DNA of 32,213 nt from Alphaproteobacteria bacterium (GTDB taxonomy: Bacteria; Pseudomonadota; Alphaproteobacteria; Reyranellales; JAQSWP01). The stretch lies in contig JAQSWP010000013.1 of NCBI GenBank assembly GCA_029266575.1, positions 1-32,213 of the forward strand, read 5' to 3'. The notes under the pieces were generated by a model. It saw only the letters and a list, made by a program, of their open reading frames with translations, was not told where the DNA came from and searched no databases. The first letter of the stretch is position 1; each line of letters opens with the position of its first letter. Below, one piece after another: positions 1 to 8,555 of the stretch. A program made the translations under genes and the position numbers.

Positions 1-77
1 GAGCGGATCAGATGCTGGTTGGTCCCCATGCGGCCGGTGACGCCGTTCATGATCAGTCCGAGGCGGCGTTCAGCCAT
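1..77 (-). CDS. Gfo/Idh/MocA-type oxidoreductase, N-terminal fragment (runs off window)
   Basis: Only the first 25 codons are in the window. The peptide begins MAERRLGLIMNGVTGRMG, where the early hydrophobic strand and the glycine-rich NGVTGRMG turn match the NAD(P)-binding start of a Gfo/Idh/MocA subgroup that carries a GVTGRMGTNQHL start. The ATG at 77 has GGAG about nine bases upstream and follows the DHDPS-family gene by 24 bp, so it is probably the next gene of the same leftward operon. Function inferred: NAD(P)-dependent oxidation of a sugar or sugar acid. The catalytic domain cannot be seen. Confidence 0.75.
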   Translation of the reverse strand, partial: MAERRLGLIMNGVTGRMGTNQHLIR

Positions 78-101
78 GGTGTCGTTCTCCGAAAAAGAAA
101 A

Positions 102-1178
102 TCAGGCCAGCCAGCGATTGAGGTTGGCGGCAACGAAAGCGTCGTCGGTCAGGTCGGGATAGGCAGCGTAGAGCCGGTCGATCTCTTCCGACTGGCCCGG
201 ACTTAGAACCTCGTGCGGATCGAGGCAGTTGATCGTGCGCAGAAGTCCCTGGCGGCGCAGCACTTCGTGGCAGCCCGGAATGCAGCCGCGGAAATCGTTG
301 GCGAAATCGAACAACACGGCGTTGCAGTCGGTGACCATGGCGTCCAGCGCCAGCATTTCCGGCGGCACGGCGCCGCCGGCGGCGACGGTCTGCTGCAGCT
401 TCTCCAGCAGCTTGACGGCGGCATGCGTCCACACGCTCCAGTGACCCAGCAATCCGCCCTTGAAGCGCATCGCGACTTCGCGGCCGCCGCTGCGGATGTC
501 CATCGGCACCAGCAGGTCGAGCACGATGTGATCGTCGTTGCCGGTGTAGAGCGTGACTCTATCCTCGGCCCTGGCATTGACGATGCCGAATGCCACATCG
601 AGCGTGCGATAGCGATTGAACGGCGCCACCTTGATCGCCACCACATTGTCGATGGCGGCGAAGCGAGTCCAAAAATCGCGTGACAAAACCACGCCGCCGA
701 CGGCGCTCTGCAAGTAGAAACCGATCAGTGGCATTTCCTGCGCCACGCGCTGGCAATGCGCCACGATCTCGTCCTCGCTGGCGCCCTTGAAGGCAGCGAG
801 ACTGAGCAGACATGCGTGATAGCCCAGCCCGCGTGCGAGCTGCGCTTCCTTAACCGCCTGATCGGTCTTACCGACCACGCCGGCTACCATGACTAACGGG
901 CGTTCGGTCCAGTCTTTGGCCGTGCGCATGGCCAGTTCCAGGACCGGCTGGTAGAGGCCAACCTCGCGGATGGCGAACTGAGTCGAATGCACGCCGACCG
1001 CCAGGCCGCCCGAGCCGGCATCGATGTAATAGCGCGCAAGCCCGCGTTGGCTGCGTTCATCGAACTGGCGCTTTTCGTCCAGCGCCAGGGGATGGGCAGG
1101 TATGACGGCGCCGGCGCGCAACACCGACAGAACGGGGGCCGGGAGGTCGGACCAATGGAGGGCGGGTTTGCTGCTCAT
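102..1178 (-). CDS. Dihydrodipicolinate synthase (DapA/NanA) family aldolase or dehydratase
   Basis: A 358-residue TIM-barrel protein of the class I aldolase DHDPS superfamily. I see the likely Schiff-base lysine K183 in NVVAIKVAPF and the partner tyrosine Y155 in GFYLQ. It is longer than DapA (about 290 aa) because of a C-terminal extension with a large helical part, as in sugar-acid dehydratases and aldolases of this superfamily. The start at 1178 was chosen because a perfect 16-bp palindrome lies at 1189-1204, so an upstream start would place the operator inside the coding region. It sits 68 bp after the tetR gene and 24 bp before the Gfo/Idh gene. Likely role: dehydrating or cleaving a keto-sugar acid. 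Substrate unknown. It is not a lysine-biosynthesis gene by context. Confidence 0.85.
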   Translation of the reverse strand: MSSKPALHWSDLPAPVLSVLRAGAVIPAHPLALDEKRQFDERSQRGLARYYIDAGSGGLAVGVHSTQFAIREVGLYQPVLELAMRTAKDWTERPLVMVAGVVGKTDQAVKEAQLARGLGYHACLLSLAAFKGASEDEIVAHCQRVAQEMPLIGFYLQSAVGGVVLSRDFWTRFAAIDNVVAIKVAPFNRYRTLDVAFGIVNARAEDRVTLYTGNDDHIVLDLLVPMDIRSGGREVAMRFKGGLLGHWSVWTHAAVKLLEKLQQTVAAGGAVPPEMLALDAMVTDCNAVLFDFANDFRGCIPGCHEVLRRQGLLRTINCLDPHEVLSPGQSEEIDRLYAAYPDLTDDAFVAANLNRWLA

Positions 1179-1188
1179 GTGGCAATTT

Positions 1189-1204
1189 GTAACCAATTGG
1201 TTAC
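1189..1204. promoter_or_regulatory. Probable TetR operator, site 1 (perfect 16-bp palindrome)
   Basis: GTAACCAATTGGTTAC is a perfect inverted repeat. It lies 11 bp upstream of the DHDPS-family start codon, in the 68-bp gap after the tetR gene. Two 14/16 matches occur at 3844-3859 and 8556-8571, each in front of genes of the same catabolic set. The size, symmetry and placement fit a TetR-family operator. The assignment to the TetR protein at 1247-1924 is inference. Confidence 0.75.
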
Positions 1205-1246
1205 GACTTGGGAAGAGGCGGTTCTCCCGCCAAAAAGTCACGAATC

Positions 1247-1924
1247 TCACGGCCGCAGATACCCCATGACCACCTGAACCACATGCGCTTCGCGGGTTTT
1301 CAGCGCCTTGGCCGCCATCAGGTCGCGGGCAAAGATCGTCGACAGGGTGTGGATGTTGGAGAAGTAGAAATAGCAGACGCCGGCGATCGAGATGTAGAGC
1401 TGCAAGGCATCGACGCCATCGCGGAAAATGCCCTGCTCGTGGCCGCGGCCGAGGACGCGCTGCAGGGTTTCGATCAGCGGATGGTTGATCGGCTGCACGC
1501 GTCTGGATTGCTTGATGTGGCGGGCGCGATGCAGGTTCTCGCTGTTGAGCAGCGCCACGAAATTCTGGTTGTTGACGAAATAGTTGAAGGTGAAATACAC
1601 CAGCTTGCGCATGGCGGCGGCCGGTTCCATGTCTTCCAGATGCAGCTCGCTCTCCATCGAGCGGATATGCTCGTAGGCGTTCTCCAGCACCGCCAGGAAC
1701 ATCGCCTCCTTGTTGCCGAAGTAGTGGTAGATCATGCGCTTGTTGGTGCCGGCGCGCTTGGCGATGGCATCGATGCGCGCGCCACCCAGGCCGCGCGAGG
1801 AAAACTCGGCGGTGGCGGCGTCCAAGATCGCCTGCCGCGTGCGTTCCGGTTGGCGGATGCCGGCGCCGCGGCTGCGTGGTTTGTGGGATTTGGCGTCAGG
1901 CAAGTTCAGGTCCGCCGATGGCAT
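1247..1924 (-). CDS. TetR family transcriptional regulator
   Basis: 225 aa. Residues about 24-70 form a TetR_N helix-turn-helix: RTRQAILDAATAEF, then IDAIAKRAGTNKRMIYHYFG and the KEAMFLAVLE helix. The C-terminal half is helical, of the RutR-like type seen in regulators of catabolic operons, and would bind a small-molecule inducer. The start at 1924 overlaps the end of the acetyltransferase gene by 29 bp, so it is translated as the third gene of the leftward epimerase-GNAT-tetR unit. The palindrome upstream of that unit (3844-3859) would give autoregulation, and the copies at 1189 and 8556 would extend control to the aldolase and transporter operons. Repressor role is inferred from family and operator positions. 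Confidence 0.9.
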   Translation of the reverse strand: MPSADLNLPDAKSHKPRSRGAGIRQPERTRQAILDAATAEFSSRGLGGARIDAIAKRAGTNKRMIYHYFGNKEAMFLAVLENAYEHIRSMESELHLEDMEPAAAMRKLVYFTFNYFVNNQNFVALLNSENLHRARHIKQSRRVQPINHPLIETLQRVLGRGHEQGIFRDGVDALQLYISIAGVCYFYFSNIHTLSTIFARDLMAAKALKTREAHVVQVVMGYLRP

Positions 1925-2756
1925 AGACGTTTCCAGCAGTCTCGATTTCTTTGGCGTTGCCCCGCACCATGCGAATGAAATAGCGCGGCGCGGTGGCACC
2001 CTGGCTTTCCAGCCAGGCGCGCATCTGCATACGCTGATCCGGCACGTCGAGAAAGTATGGCGCAGATGATGCTTGAATGGCGGCTTGCAGCAACGCCAGC
2101 GCCGCCTGATCGTCATCGGCCACCAGCGGCCCGATCTGCGTCGCCAATCGGCCCTCACGACCCAGCACGAATCCCACGGGCTCGCCATTGCGTTCGGCCG
2201 CCAACGCCATGCCGGGCTGGCGGTCGCGCAGATGGCACAGGATGGCGCGCCGTTGCAGCCCGCTCCGCTCGCGGTCCCAGGCCAGCAGCAATTCCAATCC
2301 TTCGACAGTGAGCGGCTTGATCGTCAAACCAGCAGGCGACGACATCGGCGCCGGCTTTCGTTCCAGCCGCCAGCGCGAGATGCGATAGAGATCGCGGAAT
2401 CCCAGCGGCAGATAGACCGGGCGGCCAAGCTCGGTGGCGTCGAGCCCCATGGCATGGCCGCCCTGCTCCGCTTCCGTGATGCAACGGCGCAGCAGATCGG
2501 TGCCGACGCCTTTGCGGCGCAGATCGGCCGTCACCAGGACCATACTGATCCAGCGCAAGCGATCGCCGACGGGCAGCACCAAAGCGCTGGCGCCGAGCCT
2601 GCCGTCGGGCAGATCGACGCCGAACGCGGTGCCCGCTTCGATCATGAAGCGCCAGTCGGCGCCGACCTGGTTCCAGCCGGCTTCGATGGAGAGCGGTTGG
2701 GCTGCGGTCACATCGGATGCGGTCAGGCGGCGGATCGCCGTTTCAGTACTTGCCAT
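1896..2756 (-). CDS. GNAT family N-acetyltransferase with C-terminal YitH-like domain
   Basis: 286 aa. The N-terminal half has a GNAT fold: strand beta-4 [16 protein letters not shown] carries the acyl-CoA pyrophosphate-binding R-R-K-G-V-G loop (residues 80-85). The C-terminal half (about 140-280) resembles the Acetyltransf_18 domain found after GNAT in YitH-like proteins. The start at 2756 overlaps the end of the epimerase gene by 14 bp, and the stop overlaps tetR, so it is cotranscribed and probably translationally coupled. It would transfer an acetyl group from acetyl-CoA to an amine, perhaps a pathway amino compound or a toxic analogue. Its substrate cannot be deduced. Confidence 0.85.
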   Translation of the reverse strand: MASTETAIRRLTASDVTAAQPLSIEAGWNQVGADWRFMIEAGTAFGVDLPDGRLGASALVLPVGDRLRWISMVLVTADLRRKGVGTDLLRRCITEAEQGGHAMGLDATELGRPVYLPLGFRDLYRISRWRLERKPAPMSSPAGLTIKPLTVEGLELLLAWDRERSGLQRRAILCHLRDRQPGMALAAERNGEPVGFVLGREGRLATQIGPLVADDDQAALALLQAAIQASSAPYFLDVPDQRMQMRAWLESQGATAPRYFIRMVRGNAKEIETAGNVYAIGGPELA

Positions 2757-3795
2757 CGCGCACTTCGTAATGCGTGGGCTTGTTCAGCGTCGGCTGATCG
2801 CGCGCCAGCCAGTCGGCGGTCCACTCGATCATCTTCAGCAGCGGCACGGACGGATAGCCGAAGGTCGCGGCCATACGGGCCGTATTGACCAGCCAGCCGG
2901 TCGGCGCCTCGCTGCCGGCGATCTTGGGCTTCTTGCCCAGCGCCCGGCCGAAAGCTTCGGCTAGCGCCCGCACGCTGATCGTCTCCGGCCCGCTGACATT
3001 GATCGGCGTGGTGGGCGACGTCGCATGCGCCAGGCAGCGCAGCGCGATCGAATTGGCATCGCCCTGCCAGATGACGTTGACATGGCCCATGGAAACGTCG
3101 ATCTCCTCCCCGTCGCGCACCTTGCGGCCGATGTCGTGCAGCACGCCATAGCGCATGTCGATGGCGTAGTTCAGCCGCACGATGCGGCCTGGTGTGCCGA
3201 GCGTCTTGGAGAAATACTGGAACATGCGCTCGCGCCCAACGCAGGAATTGGCGTAGTCGCCGGCCGGCGGAATGGCGGGAATTTCCTCGGTCGCGCCTTG
3301 ATGGCGCACGTCGACGAAGGGATAGACGCAGCCGGTCGAGAAGGCGACGATGCGCGAGGCGGCATATTCCTGCGCCACGATGGCCGGCACATGCGTGTTC
3401 ATCGCCCAGGCCAGCGGCTCGTTGCCGCTGGCGCCGAACTTGAAGCCGGCCATGAAGATCGCGTTGGGCGACTTGGGAAGCTTGGCGACCGCAGCGGCAT
3501 CGAGCAGATCGCAGGCGATGGTCTCGACGCCATGCTTTTCCAGCGATGTCTTCTGTTTGGCGTCGGAAAACCGCGCCACGCCGATCACGCGCCGGTCAGG
3601 CACCGCGCGCTTGGCCATGCGCGCCAAAGTCGGGCCCATTTTGCCGGCGACGCCCAGCACGATGAGGTCGCCGGGGGCGCGCTGCAGATCGGCGATCAGC
3701 GCCGCAGACGGCGCGGTCATGAAATCTTCCAGCGCCTCGACATCGGCAAAGCGCTGCGGCAGGGTGCCAGCGGCTGGCGGCAGGGTGTCCATCAT
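2743..3795 (-). CDS. NAD-dependent epimerase/dehydratase (extended SDR) lacking the YxxxK lysine
   Basis: 350 aa. It has a Rossmann nucleotide-binding loop GVAGKMG (48-54), a STGCVYP strand with S153, and Y181 in YANSCVGRE. In classical extended SDRs the motif is YxxxK; here the lysine position is C185. The rest of the fold ([31 protein letters not shown]) looks intact, so this may be a subfamily with altered chemistry rather than a dead gene. Two adjacent ATGs (3795, 3792) can start it, with AAGGAAAC upstream. It is the first gene of the leftward operon, and the operator at 3844-3859 lies between it and the divergent amidase. The reading frame stays open through the amidase on the opposite strand, but that extension is an antisense shadow. 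Confidence 0.85.
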   Translation of the reverse strand: MMDTLPPAAGTLPQRFADVEALEDFMTAPSAALIADLQRAPGDLIVLGVAGKMGPTLARMAKRAVPDRRVIGVARFSDAKQKTSLEKHGVETIACDLLDAAAVAKLPKSPNAIFMAGFKFGASGNEPLAWAMNTHVPAIVAQEYAASRIVAFSTGCVYPFVDVRHQGATEEIPAIPPAGDYANSCVGRERMFQYFSKTLGTPGRIVRLNYAIDMRYGVLHDIGRKVRDGEEIDVSMGHVNVIWQGDANSIALRCLAHATSPTTPINVSGPETISVRALAEAFGRALGKKPKIAGSEAPTGWLVNTARMAATFGYPSVPLLKMIEWTADWLARDQPTLNKPTHYEVRDGKY

Positions 3796-3843
3796 TTCCG
3801 TTTCCTTCCCGCAGGCGGGCCTTGCGCCGGGCGCCGCCTGAAA

Positions 3844-3859
3844 GTAACCATTTGGGTAC
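3844..3859. promoter_or_regulatory. Probable TetR operator, site 2 (between epimerase and amidase)
   Basis: GTAACCATTTGGGTAC differs from the perfect site at 1189 in two of sixteen positions. It lies in the 93-bp divergent gap, about 37 bp upstream of the amidase ATG and 57 bp upstream of the epimerase ATG (measured from the centre), so one bound dimer could block both promoters. Because tetR is in the epimerase operon, this is the likely autoregulatory site. Confidence 0.7.
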
Positions 3860-3888
3860 ATCCTGCCACAAGCCACCGGTGATACCAA

Positions 3889-5313
3889 ATGAGCCTGTCT
3901 TCCGCCGAGTATCGCCGCCTCGATGCCGTCGCCATGGCCGAACTGGTGCAGAGCCGCCGGGTCACGCCACAAGACCTGCTCGACGCGGCACTGGCCGAGA
4001 TCGAACGGCTCAATCCCAGGATCAATGCCGTTGTGGTGCCGATGGCGGCTCAGGCGCGCGAGGCCTTGGCCACGCTCGACAGTGCAGCACCGCTGGCGGG
4101 CGTGCCGTTTCTGCTCAAGGATTTTCTGGCGCTCTACAAGGGCGTCCCCACCTCCGGCGGCGCACGGTTCTTCGCCGGAGATGCCGCTCCGATCGACAGC
4201 GAACTGGTGCGTCGCTACAGGCATGCGGGCTTGAGCATCGTCGGCAAGGCGAACTCCTCGGAATTCGCAATCGCCGCCAGCAGCGAAGGAAGGCTGTTCG
4301 GCGCCACGCGCAATCCCTGGGATCTGACGCGCACGCCGGGCGGCTCCAGCGGCGGCTCGGCCGCAGCAGTGGCGGCGCGGCTGGTGCCGGCCGCGCATGC
4401 CACCGATGGCGGCGGCTCGATCCGCATTCCAGCCAGCGCCTGCGGATTGTTTGGGCTGAAGCCCAGCCGCGGGCGCATCTCGATGGCGCCGGGCGGCGAA
4501 GGCCTGGGCGGCTGCGCGAACGAGCATGTCGTCACCCGCTCGGTGCGCGACAGTGCCGCCCTGCTCGACCTCACCGCCGGTCAATTGCCAGGCGATCCCT
4601 ACACCGCGCCGCCGCCGCTGCGACCCTACGCCGATGAAGCGATCGCCGATCCGGGGCCCCTGACAATCGCCTTTTCCGATACCACGCCCGAGGGCAGCAC
4701 CGTAGCTGCCGAATGCCGAGCTGCAATGGAGGATGCGGCGAGGTTGCTCGAGAGTCTTGGCCACAAGGTCGAACCCGCTGCTCCCAAGGTCGATTGGGCG
4801 GCGCTCGATCATGCTTTCTTCGTCGTCATGGCGGTGCAGACGCAGCGCGTGATGCAGATGCGGGCCGCTAGGCGCAGTTATGGCGCGACGGATTTCGAGC
4901 CGGTGACCTGGGCGATGGCGGAAGCGGGCAAGGGTTTTGGCGGCATCGAGTATCTGGCCGCGATCCAGACTTTCCATCGCATCGGCCGCGAGACCGCGCC
5001 GTTCTTCCAGCAGCATGATTTGTTGCTGACGCCGACCTTGGCGCAGTTGCCGCCGAAGCTGGGCCATCTCTCTACTGAGACCGAAGATTTACAGGCTTAC
5101 CTGAAGCGCACTTTCGAGTTCGCGCCCTATACGCGGCTGTTCAACGTCACCGGCCAGCCGGCGATGTCGCTGCCGCTGCATTGGACGGCTGCCGGCCTGC
5201 CGGTCGGCGTGCAGATTGCCGGTGCCTATGGCAGCGAGGCGCTGCTGCTCCGGCTTGCCTTCCAGCTCGAACGCGCCCGGCCGTGGGCCGAGCGCGATCC
5301 TTTTCCTGGCTAG
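3889..5313 (+). CDS. Amidase signature family amidohydrolase
   Basis: 474 aa, usual length for the family. The Ser-cisSer-Lys triad is visible: K77 in PFLLKDF, S153 in TPGGSSGGS, and nucleophile S177 in [10 protein letters not shown]. It should hydrolyse a carboxamide, or act as a GatA-like or aryl-acylamide amidase in the cytoplasm; there is no signal peptide. It stands alone rightward, divergent from the epimerase operon, and shares the palindromic operator. Its stop TAG overlaps the stop of tctA on the other strand in one CTAG. GatA itself is unlikely because there are no gatB/gatC neighbours. Together with the acetyltransferase it suggests that the imported compound has an amide or N-acyl group; that is inference. 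Confidence 0.9.
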   Translation: MSLSSAEYRRLDAVAMAELVQSRRVTPQDLLDAALAEIERLNPRINAVVVPMAAQAREALATLDSAAPLAGVPFLLKDFLALYKGVPTSGGARFFAGDAAPIDSELVRRYRHAGLSIVGKANSSEFAIAASSEGRLFGATRNPWDLTRTPGGSSGGSAAAVAARLVPAAHATDGGGSIRIPASACGLFGLKPSRGRISMAPGGEGLGGCANEHVVTRSVRDSAALLDLTAGQLPGDPYTAPPPLRPYADEAIADPGPLTIAFSDTTPEGSTVAAECRAAMEDAARLLESLGHKVEPAAPKVDWAALDHAFFVVMAVQTQRVMQMRAARRSYGATDFEPVTWAMAEAGKGFGGIEYLAAIQTFHRIGRETAPFFQQHDLLLTPTLAQLPPKLGHLSTETEDLQAYLKRTFEFAPYTRLFNVTGQPAMSLPLHWTAAGLPVGVQIAGAYGSEALLLRLAFQLERARPWAERDPFPG

Positions 5314-6833
5314 CCTGCTTTCGGCCTGCGCTTGAAGAGGTTGCGCGTGAACTCGCTGGCGATGCGGTTGAAGTAAGGGATCGACCACAGAGCCGCGATC
5401 AGGGTCAGCAGCGCGAGCCCCGCCGAGATTGGCCGGGTGAAGAACGGCTCGATACTGCCGTCGGTCAGGCGCAGGCCGCGGATCAGGTTCTTGTCGAGCA
5501 GTTCGCCCAGCACCAGCCCCAGAATCAGAGGCGCCATGGGAAATTTCAGCTCGCGCAGGATGTAGCCGAACAGGCCGAAGCCCAGCATGACGTAGATGTC
5601 GAAGATGCGCGAAGTGATGGCGAAGGCGCCGACCGTGCACAGCACGAAGACGATCGGCATCAGCCGCTCGCGCGGCACCAGCAGGATCCACAGTAGCGGC
5701 CGCACCAGAGTCAGGCCGAACAGCAGCTTTGCCATGTCGGCGATGACCAGCATGGCGACGATTTCGTAGACGAAATGCGGCGTCGCGGTCATCAGCATCG
5801 GGCCGGGATTCATGCCGTGGATCAAGAGCGCCGCCAGCAGCACGGCGGCCGGCGCCGAGCCCGGCACGGCAAGGGTGAGCACCGGAATGATGGCGCCCGG
5901 CACGCAGGCGCTTTCGCCGGTCTCCGCCGCCATCAGGCCTTCGACGGAGCCTTTGCCGAATTTCTCCTTCTCCTTGCTGCCGCGGCGTGCGGCGGCATAG
6001 GACGACCAGGCGGCAGTGTCCTCGCCCAGGCCCGGCAGGATGCCGATAAAGGTGCCGATGGCGCCGGAACGGAAGATGGTGCGCCAGTACTGCGCCACGT
6101 CCCTCACCCGCGGCAGGATGGAATCGAGCTTTGAGCTGACGACCTTGAAGGCCGGCCCCTGCATGACCTGCATGACTTCGGCGACGCCAAAGGCGCCCAC
6201 CAGGGCAGGCAGAAGGCCGAAGCCGCCCGCCAGATCGGCATTGCCGAAGGCGAAACGCGGATAGGCGTTGATCGATTCCTGACCAATGGTGGCGATGAAC
6301 AGGCCGATGAAGCCCGCGATGTAGCCTTTCAACGGATCGCCACCGCTCAGGCTGCCGCAGATGACGATGCCGAACACCGCCACCCAGAAGAATTCGTACG
6401 AGCCGAAGGTCAGCGCCAGATCGCCCAAGATCGGGGTCAGCAGCAGCACGCACATGGTGCCGAACAGGGTGCCGAGCCACGAACCGGTGGTGGAAATGCC
6501 CATGGCGCGGCCCGCGAGGCCCTGGCGCGCCAGGGGGAAGCCGTCGAGCGTCGAGGCGGCGGAAGCCGGCGTGCCGGGAATGTTGAGCAGGATGGCGCTG
6601 CGGCTGCCGCCGTAAATAGCGCCGACATAGACGCAGATCAGGATCAGGATGGCGAGCTTGTGGTCGAGACTGTAGGTCAGCGTCGTCATCAGCGCCACGC
6701 CCATGGTGGCGGTGAGGCCGGGCAGCGCGCCGATCACGATGCCGATCAGGGTTGCGCCGAGGACGAACAATATGGTTTCGAAATTGAGGAAGATGCCGAA
6801 GGCCGGGCCGAGCAGGTGGAGATTGTCAAACAT
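5310..6833 (-). CDS. tctA: Tripartite tricarboxylate transporter, large permease TctA
   Basis: 507 aa, typical of TctA, with about a dozen hydrophobic segments. Family motifs are clear: GALPGLTATMGVALM near residue 35 and AIYGGSRSAILLNIPGTPASAASTLDGFP near 70-105. It is the large membrane subunit of a cation-driven, binding-protein-dependent carboxylate importer. It starts 12 bp after tctB in the leftward order tctC-tctB-tctA. The last three bases of the gene form the same CTAG tetranucleotide that ends the convergent amidase, leaving no intergenic space. Substrate is a carboxylate or sugar acid by family knowledge; which one is unknown. Confidence 0.93.
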   Translation of the reverse strand: MFDNLHLLGPAFGIFLNFETILFVLGATLIGIVIGALPGLTATMGVALMTTLTYSLDHKLAILILICVYVGAIYGGSRSAILLNIPGTPASAASTLDGFPLARQGLAGRAMGISTTGSWLGTLFGTMCVLLLTPILGDLALTFGSYEFFWVAVFGIVICGSLSGGDPLKGYIAGFIGLFIATIGQESINAYPRFAFGNADLAGGFGLLPALVGAFGVAEVMQVMQGPAFKVVSSKLDSILPRVRDVAQYWRTIFRSGAIGTFIGILPGLGEDTAAWSSYAAARRGSKEKEKFGKGSVEGLMAAETGESACVPGAIIPVLTLAVPGSAPAAVLLAALLIHGMNPGPMLMTATPHFVYEIVAMLVIADMAKLLFGLTLVRPLLWILLVPRERLMPIVFVLCTVGAFAITSRIFDIYVMLGFGLFGYILRELKFPMAPLILGLVLGELLDKNLIRGLRLTDGSIEPFFTRPISAGLALLTLIAALWSIPYFNRIASEFTRNLFKRRPKAG

Positions 6834-6845
6834 GGGCGGCTCCGG

Positions 6846-7388
6846 TCACGGCAACCGGACCAGGAACAATTCCTGGAACAGCAGATAGACGGCGGCACCG
6901 ACGACAAGGCCGAGAATGGAAGCCGTCACGATCCGGCGGACCCGCAGGGGCATCGGCGCCGAGGCATCCCATTCGAAAATTATGGTGAACGCGGCGATGA
7001 AGAGGGACGAGGCCAGCCAAAACGGCAGCCAGCCGACCAGCACGACGGCGTAGACGATGCCGAGCCCGGCGGCAATGAAGAGTCGTTTCAGGCTGATGCC
7101 GGGCAGGCCCTCGTAGCCAACTGGCTTGCCGCCGCCGGGCTTGAAGGCGCCGCGATAGATCGAGCGGGCGGCCAGCGCGATGCTGAGCACGGCGATAACC
7201 GTGCCGTGGAAGCCGGGCACGATGCCAGGCGCGGTGAAGGCGCTGCCGGTCGCCGCCTCGAAGGTCGGCATGCGCAGCGCCTCCGCGATGATGGCCAGCG
7301 CAAACGCTAGCAGGATCGCGGCGGTGATGAAATCGCCACGAGCCGAAGGCGGCGGCGTGACGTTGGAAGCCTGGGTATTTTCCGACAC
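6846..7388 (-). CDS. tctB: Tripartite tricarboxylate transporter, small permease TctB
   Basis: 180 aa with four hydrophobic segments (about residues 22-38, 62-78, 105-135 as a pair, and 157-176), the usual TctB topology. It begins with GTG at 7388 (MSENTQASNVT), preceded by a weak AGGCAGG. It forms the membrane complex with TctA. A strong 14-bp hairpin at 7408-7441 separates it from tctC upstream, which should keep the permease message below that of the binding protein. Confidence 0.87.
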   Translation of the reverse strand: MSENTQASNVTPPPSARGDFITAAILLAFALAIIAEALRMPTFEAATGSAFTAPGIVPGFHGTVIAVLSIALAARSIYRGAFKPGGGKPVGYEGLPGISLKRLFIAAGLGIVYAVVLVGWLPFWLASSLFIAAFTIIFEWDASAPMPLRVRRIVTASILGLVVGAAVYLLFQELFLVRLP

Positions 7389-7407
7389 GGAAGCCTGCCT
7401 GAAATAG

Positions 7408-7441
7408 GAACATCGCCACCGTTGCGGCGGTGGCGATGTTC
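7408..7441 (-). other. Intercistronic hairpin between tctC and tctB
   Basis: A perfect 14-bp inverted repeat (7408-7421 with 7428-7441) with a 6-base loop. It lies 16 bp after the tctC stop and 19 bp before the tctB start, in the direction of transcription. There is no uridine run after it, so a simple intrinsic terminator is unlikely. It probably protects the 3' end of the tctC message and/or attenuates read-through, giving an excess of binding protein over permease. Confidence 0.8.
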
Positions 7442-7457
7442 TGGAGTGGAGTTGGTC

Positions 7458-8474
7458 CTACTTGCGCGGGATGCCGACGGTGTCCGGCGAGACCTTGGCC
7501 TTGCCGGCGTCGTAGTAGAGCCACGCCGTCTGGCGCACCATCTTCATGGCGCCATCATAGGCTTCCTTGCCGTAGATCGGCGAGAAGATGGCGGAACGCT
7601 CGGCGGCGTATTTCTGGATCGCCTCGGACTTCGAGATCTTGTCCTTCCACACCATTTCCATGGTCTGGATGACGGCCGGCGGCGCATCCTTCGGCACCCA
7701 AATGCCGAAATAGTTGACCGGCGCCACCATGCCCGGAATCCACTTGGTGATCGGCGGGATTTCGCCGTAGCCAGCCAGGGTCACCGGCTTGTCGTTGAGC
7801 ACGACCAGCGGCACCAGCTTCTTGCCCTTGATCATCTCCGACATCTCGACCAGCAGCTGGCTGACCACCGGCGTCTCGCCGGCGACCGCGGCGATCACCG
7901 CCGGATTGCCGCCTTCATAGGTGACGTGGCGATACTTGATCGGCGTCGCCGCCTTGATCATTTCCATCAGATTGTGGCCGGCCGAGGAAACGCCGGCGGT
8001 GGCCACCGACACGTTCTCGCCGCTGGCCTTCAGCGCCGCCAGCAACTGGCCGAAATCCTTGTAGGGTGAATTCGGGTTGGCGCTGATGGTGCCGACATTG
8101 GCCACCGCAAGGAACAGGCTCCAGTCGGCCAGGTTGGTGTCGAGCATGCCCAGCGTCTTGTAGGTGCCGACGTCGGATGCGGCGCCCGCGGCCCAGGTGT
8201 AGCCGTCATGCTTGGCTTCCAGCGCGTTCTTGGTGCCGATCGAGCCCGAGGCGCCCGGCTGGTTGACGACGACGAATTTCTGCTTCAGCGCGCCTTCCAG
8301 CTCGTTGGCGACAATGCGCGCCATCTGGTCGGTCGAACCGCCGGCCGCCCACGGCACGATGATCGTGACCGGACGATCGGGCTTCCACGGATAGTTCTGG
8401 GCCGAAGCCGCACCGGCGCCCACGGTCAGTCCGACCGCGGCCGCGACGGCCAACATCAATCGCTTCGCTTGCAT
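7458..8474 (-). CDS. tctC: Tripartite tricarboxylate transporter substrate-binding protein TctC (Bug family)
   Basis: 338 aa. It has a Sec signal peptide (basic MQAKR, hydrophobic core to about residue 22, AxA-type cleavage after ASA at 23-25). The mature start has the Bug/TctC signature: YPWKPDRPVTIIVPWAAGGSTDQMAR, followed by VVNQPGASGSIGT. It would be periplasmic, deliver a carboxylate ligand to TctA/TctB, and is the first gene of the operon. Upstream lie an 18-bp palindrome (8512-8529) and TetR operator site 3 (8556-8571). Bug proteins bind very diverse carboxylates, so the ligand cannot be named. Confidence 0.93.
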   Translation of the reverse strand: MQAKRLMLAVAAAVGLTVGAGAASAQNYPWKPDRPVTIIVPWAAGGSTDQMARIVANELEGALKQKFVVVNQPGASGSIGTKNALEAKHDGYTWAAGAASDVGTYKTLGMLDTNLADWSLFLAVANVGTISANPNSPYKDFGQLLAALKASGENVSVATAGVSSAGHNLMEMIKAATPIKYRHVTYEGGNPAVIAAVAGETPVVSQLLVEMSEMIKGKKLVPLVVLNDKPVTLAGYGEIPPITKWIPGMVAPVNYFGIWVPKDAPPAVIQTMEMVWKDKISKSEAIQKYAAERSAIFSPIYGKEAYDGAMKMVRQTAWLYYDAGKAKVSPDTVGIPRK

Positions 8475-8511
8475 TGCCTAGCCTCCCTTAAGTGGCGTTG
8501 CCAGTTCTTTA

Positions 8512-8529
8512 AAAGCGCCGCGGCGCTTT
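8512..8529. promoter_or_regulatory. 18-bp perfect palindrome upstream of tctC
   Basis: AAAGCGCCGCGGCGCTTT is a perfect inverted repeat with no spacer, 37 bp upstream of the tctC start codon and 26 bp from the TetR-type site. The sequence is unlike the TetR site, so it may be an operator for a second regulator or a strong stem in the tctC leader. I saw no second copy in the window. Confidence 0.5.
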
Positions 8530-8555
8530 ACAGCGACAGGGCTAATGGGTACGAA

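Noticed and set aside
1217-1231. GGCGG-N5-CCGCC hairpin downstream of tetR
   Set aside because: It has a short stem and no T run in the tetR transcript direction. It is not enough to call a terminator.
2743-5067. A 774-codon open frame extending the epimerase upstream through the amidase on the opposite strand
   Set aside because: The N-terminal 420 residues are low-complexity antisense of the amidase, whose triad and fold are clear. The operator and promoter region lies inside the extension.
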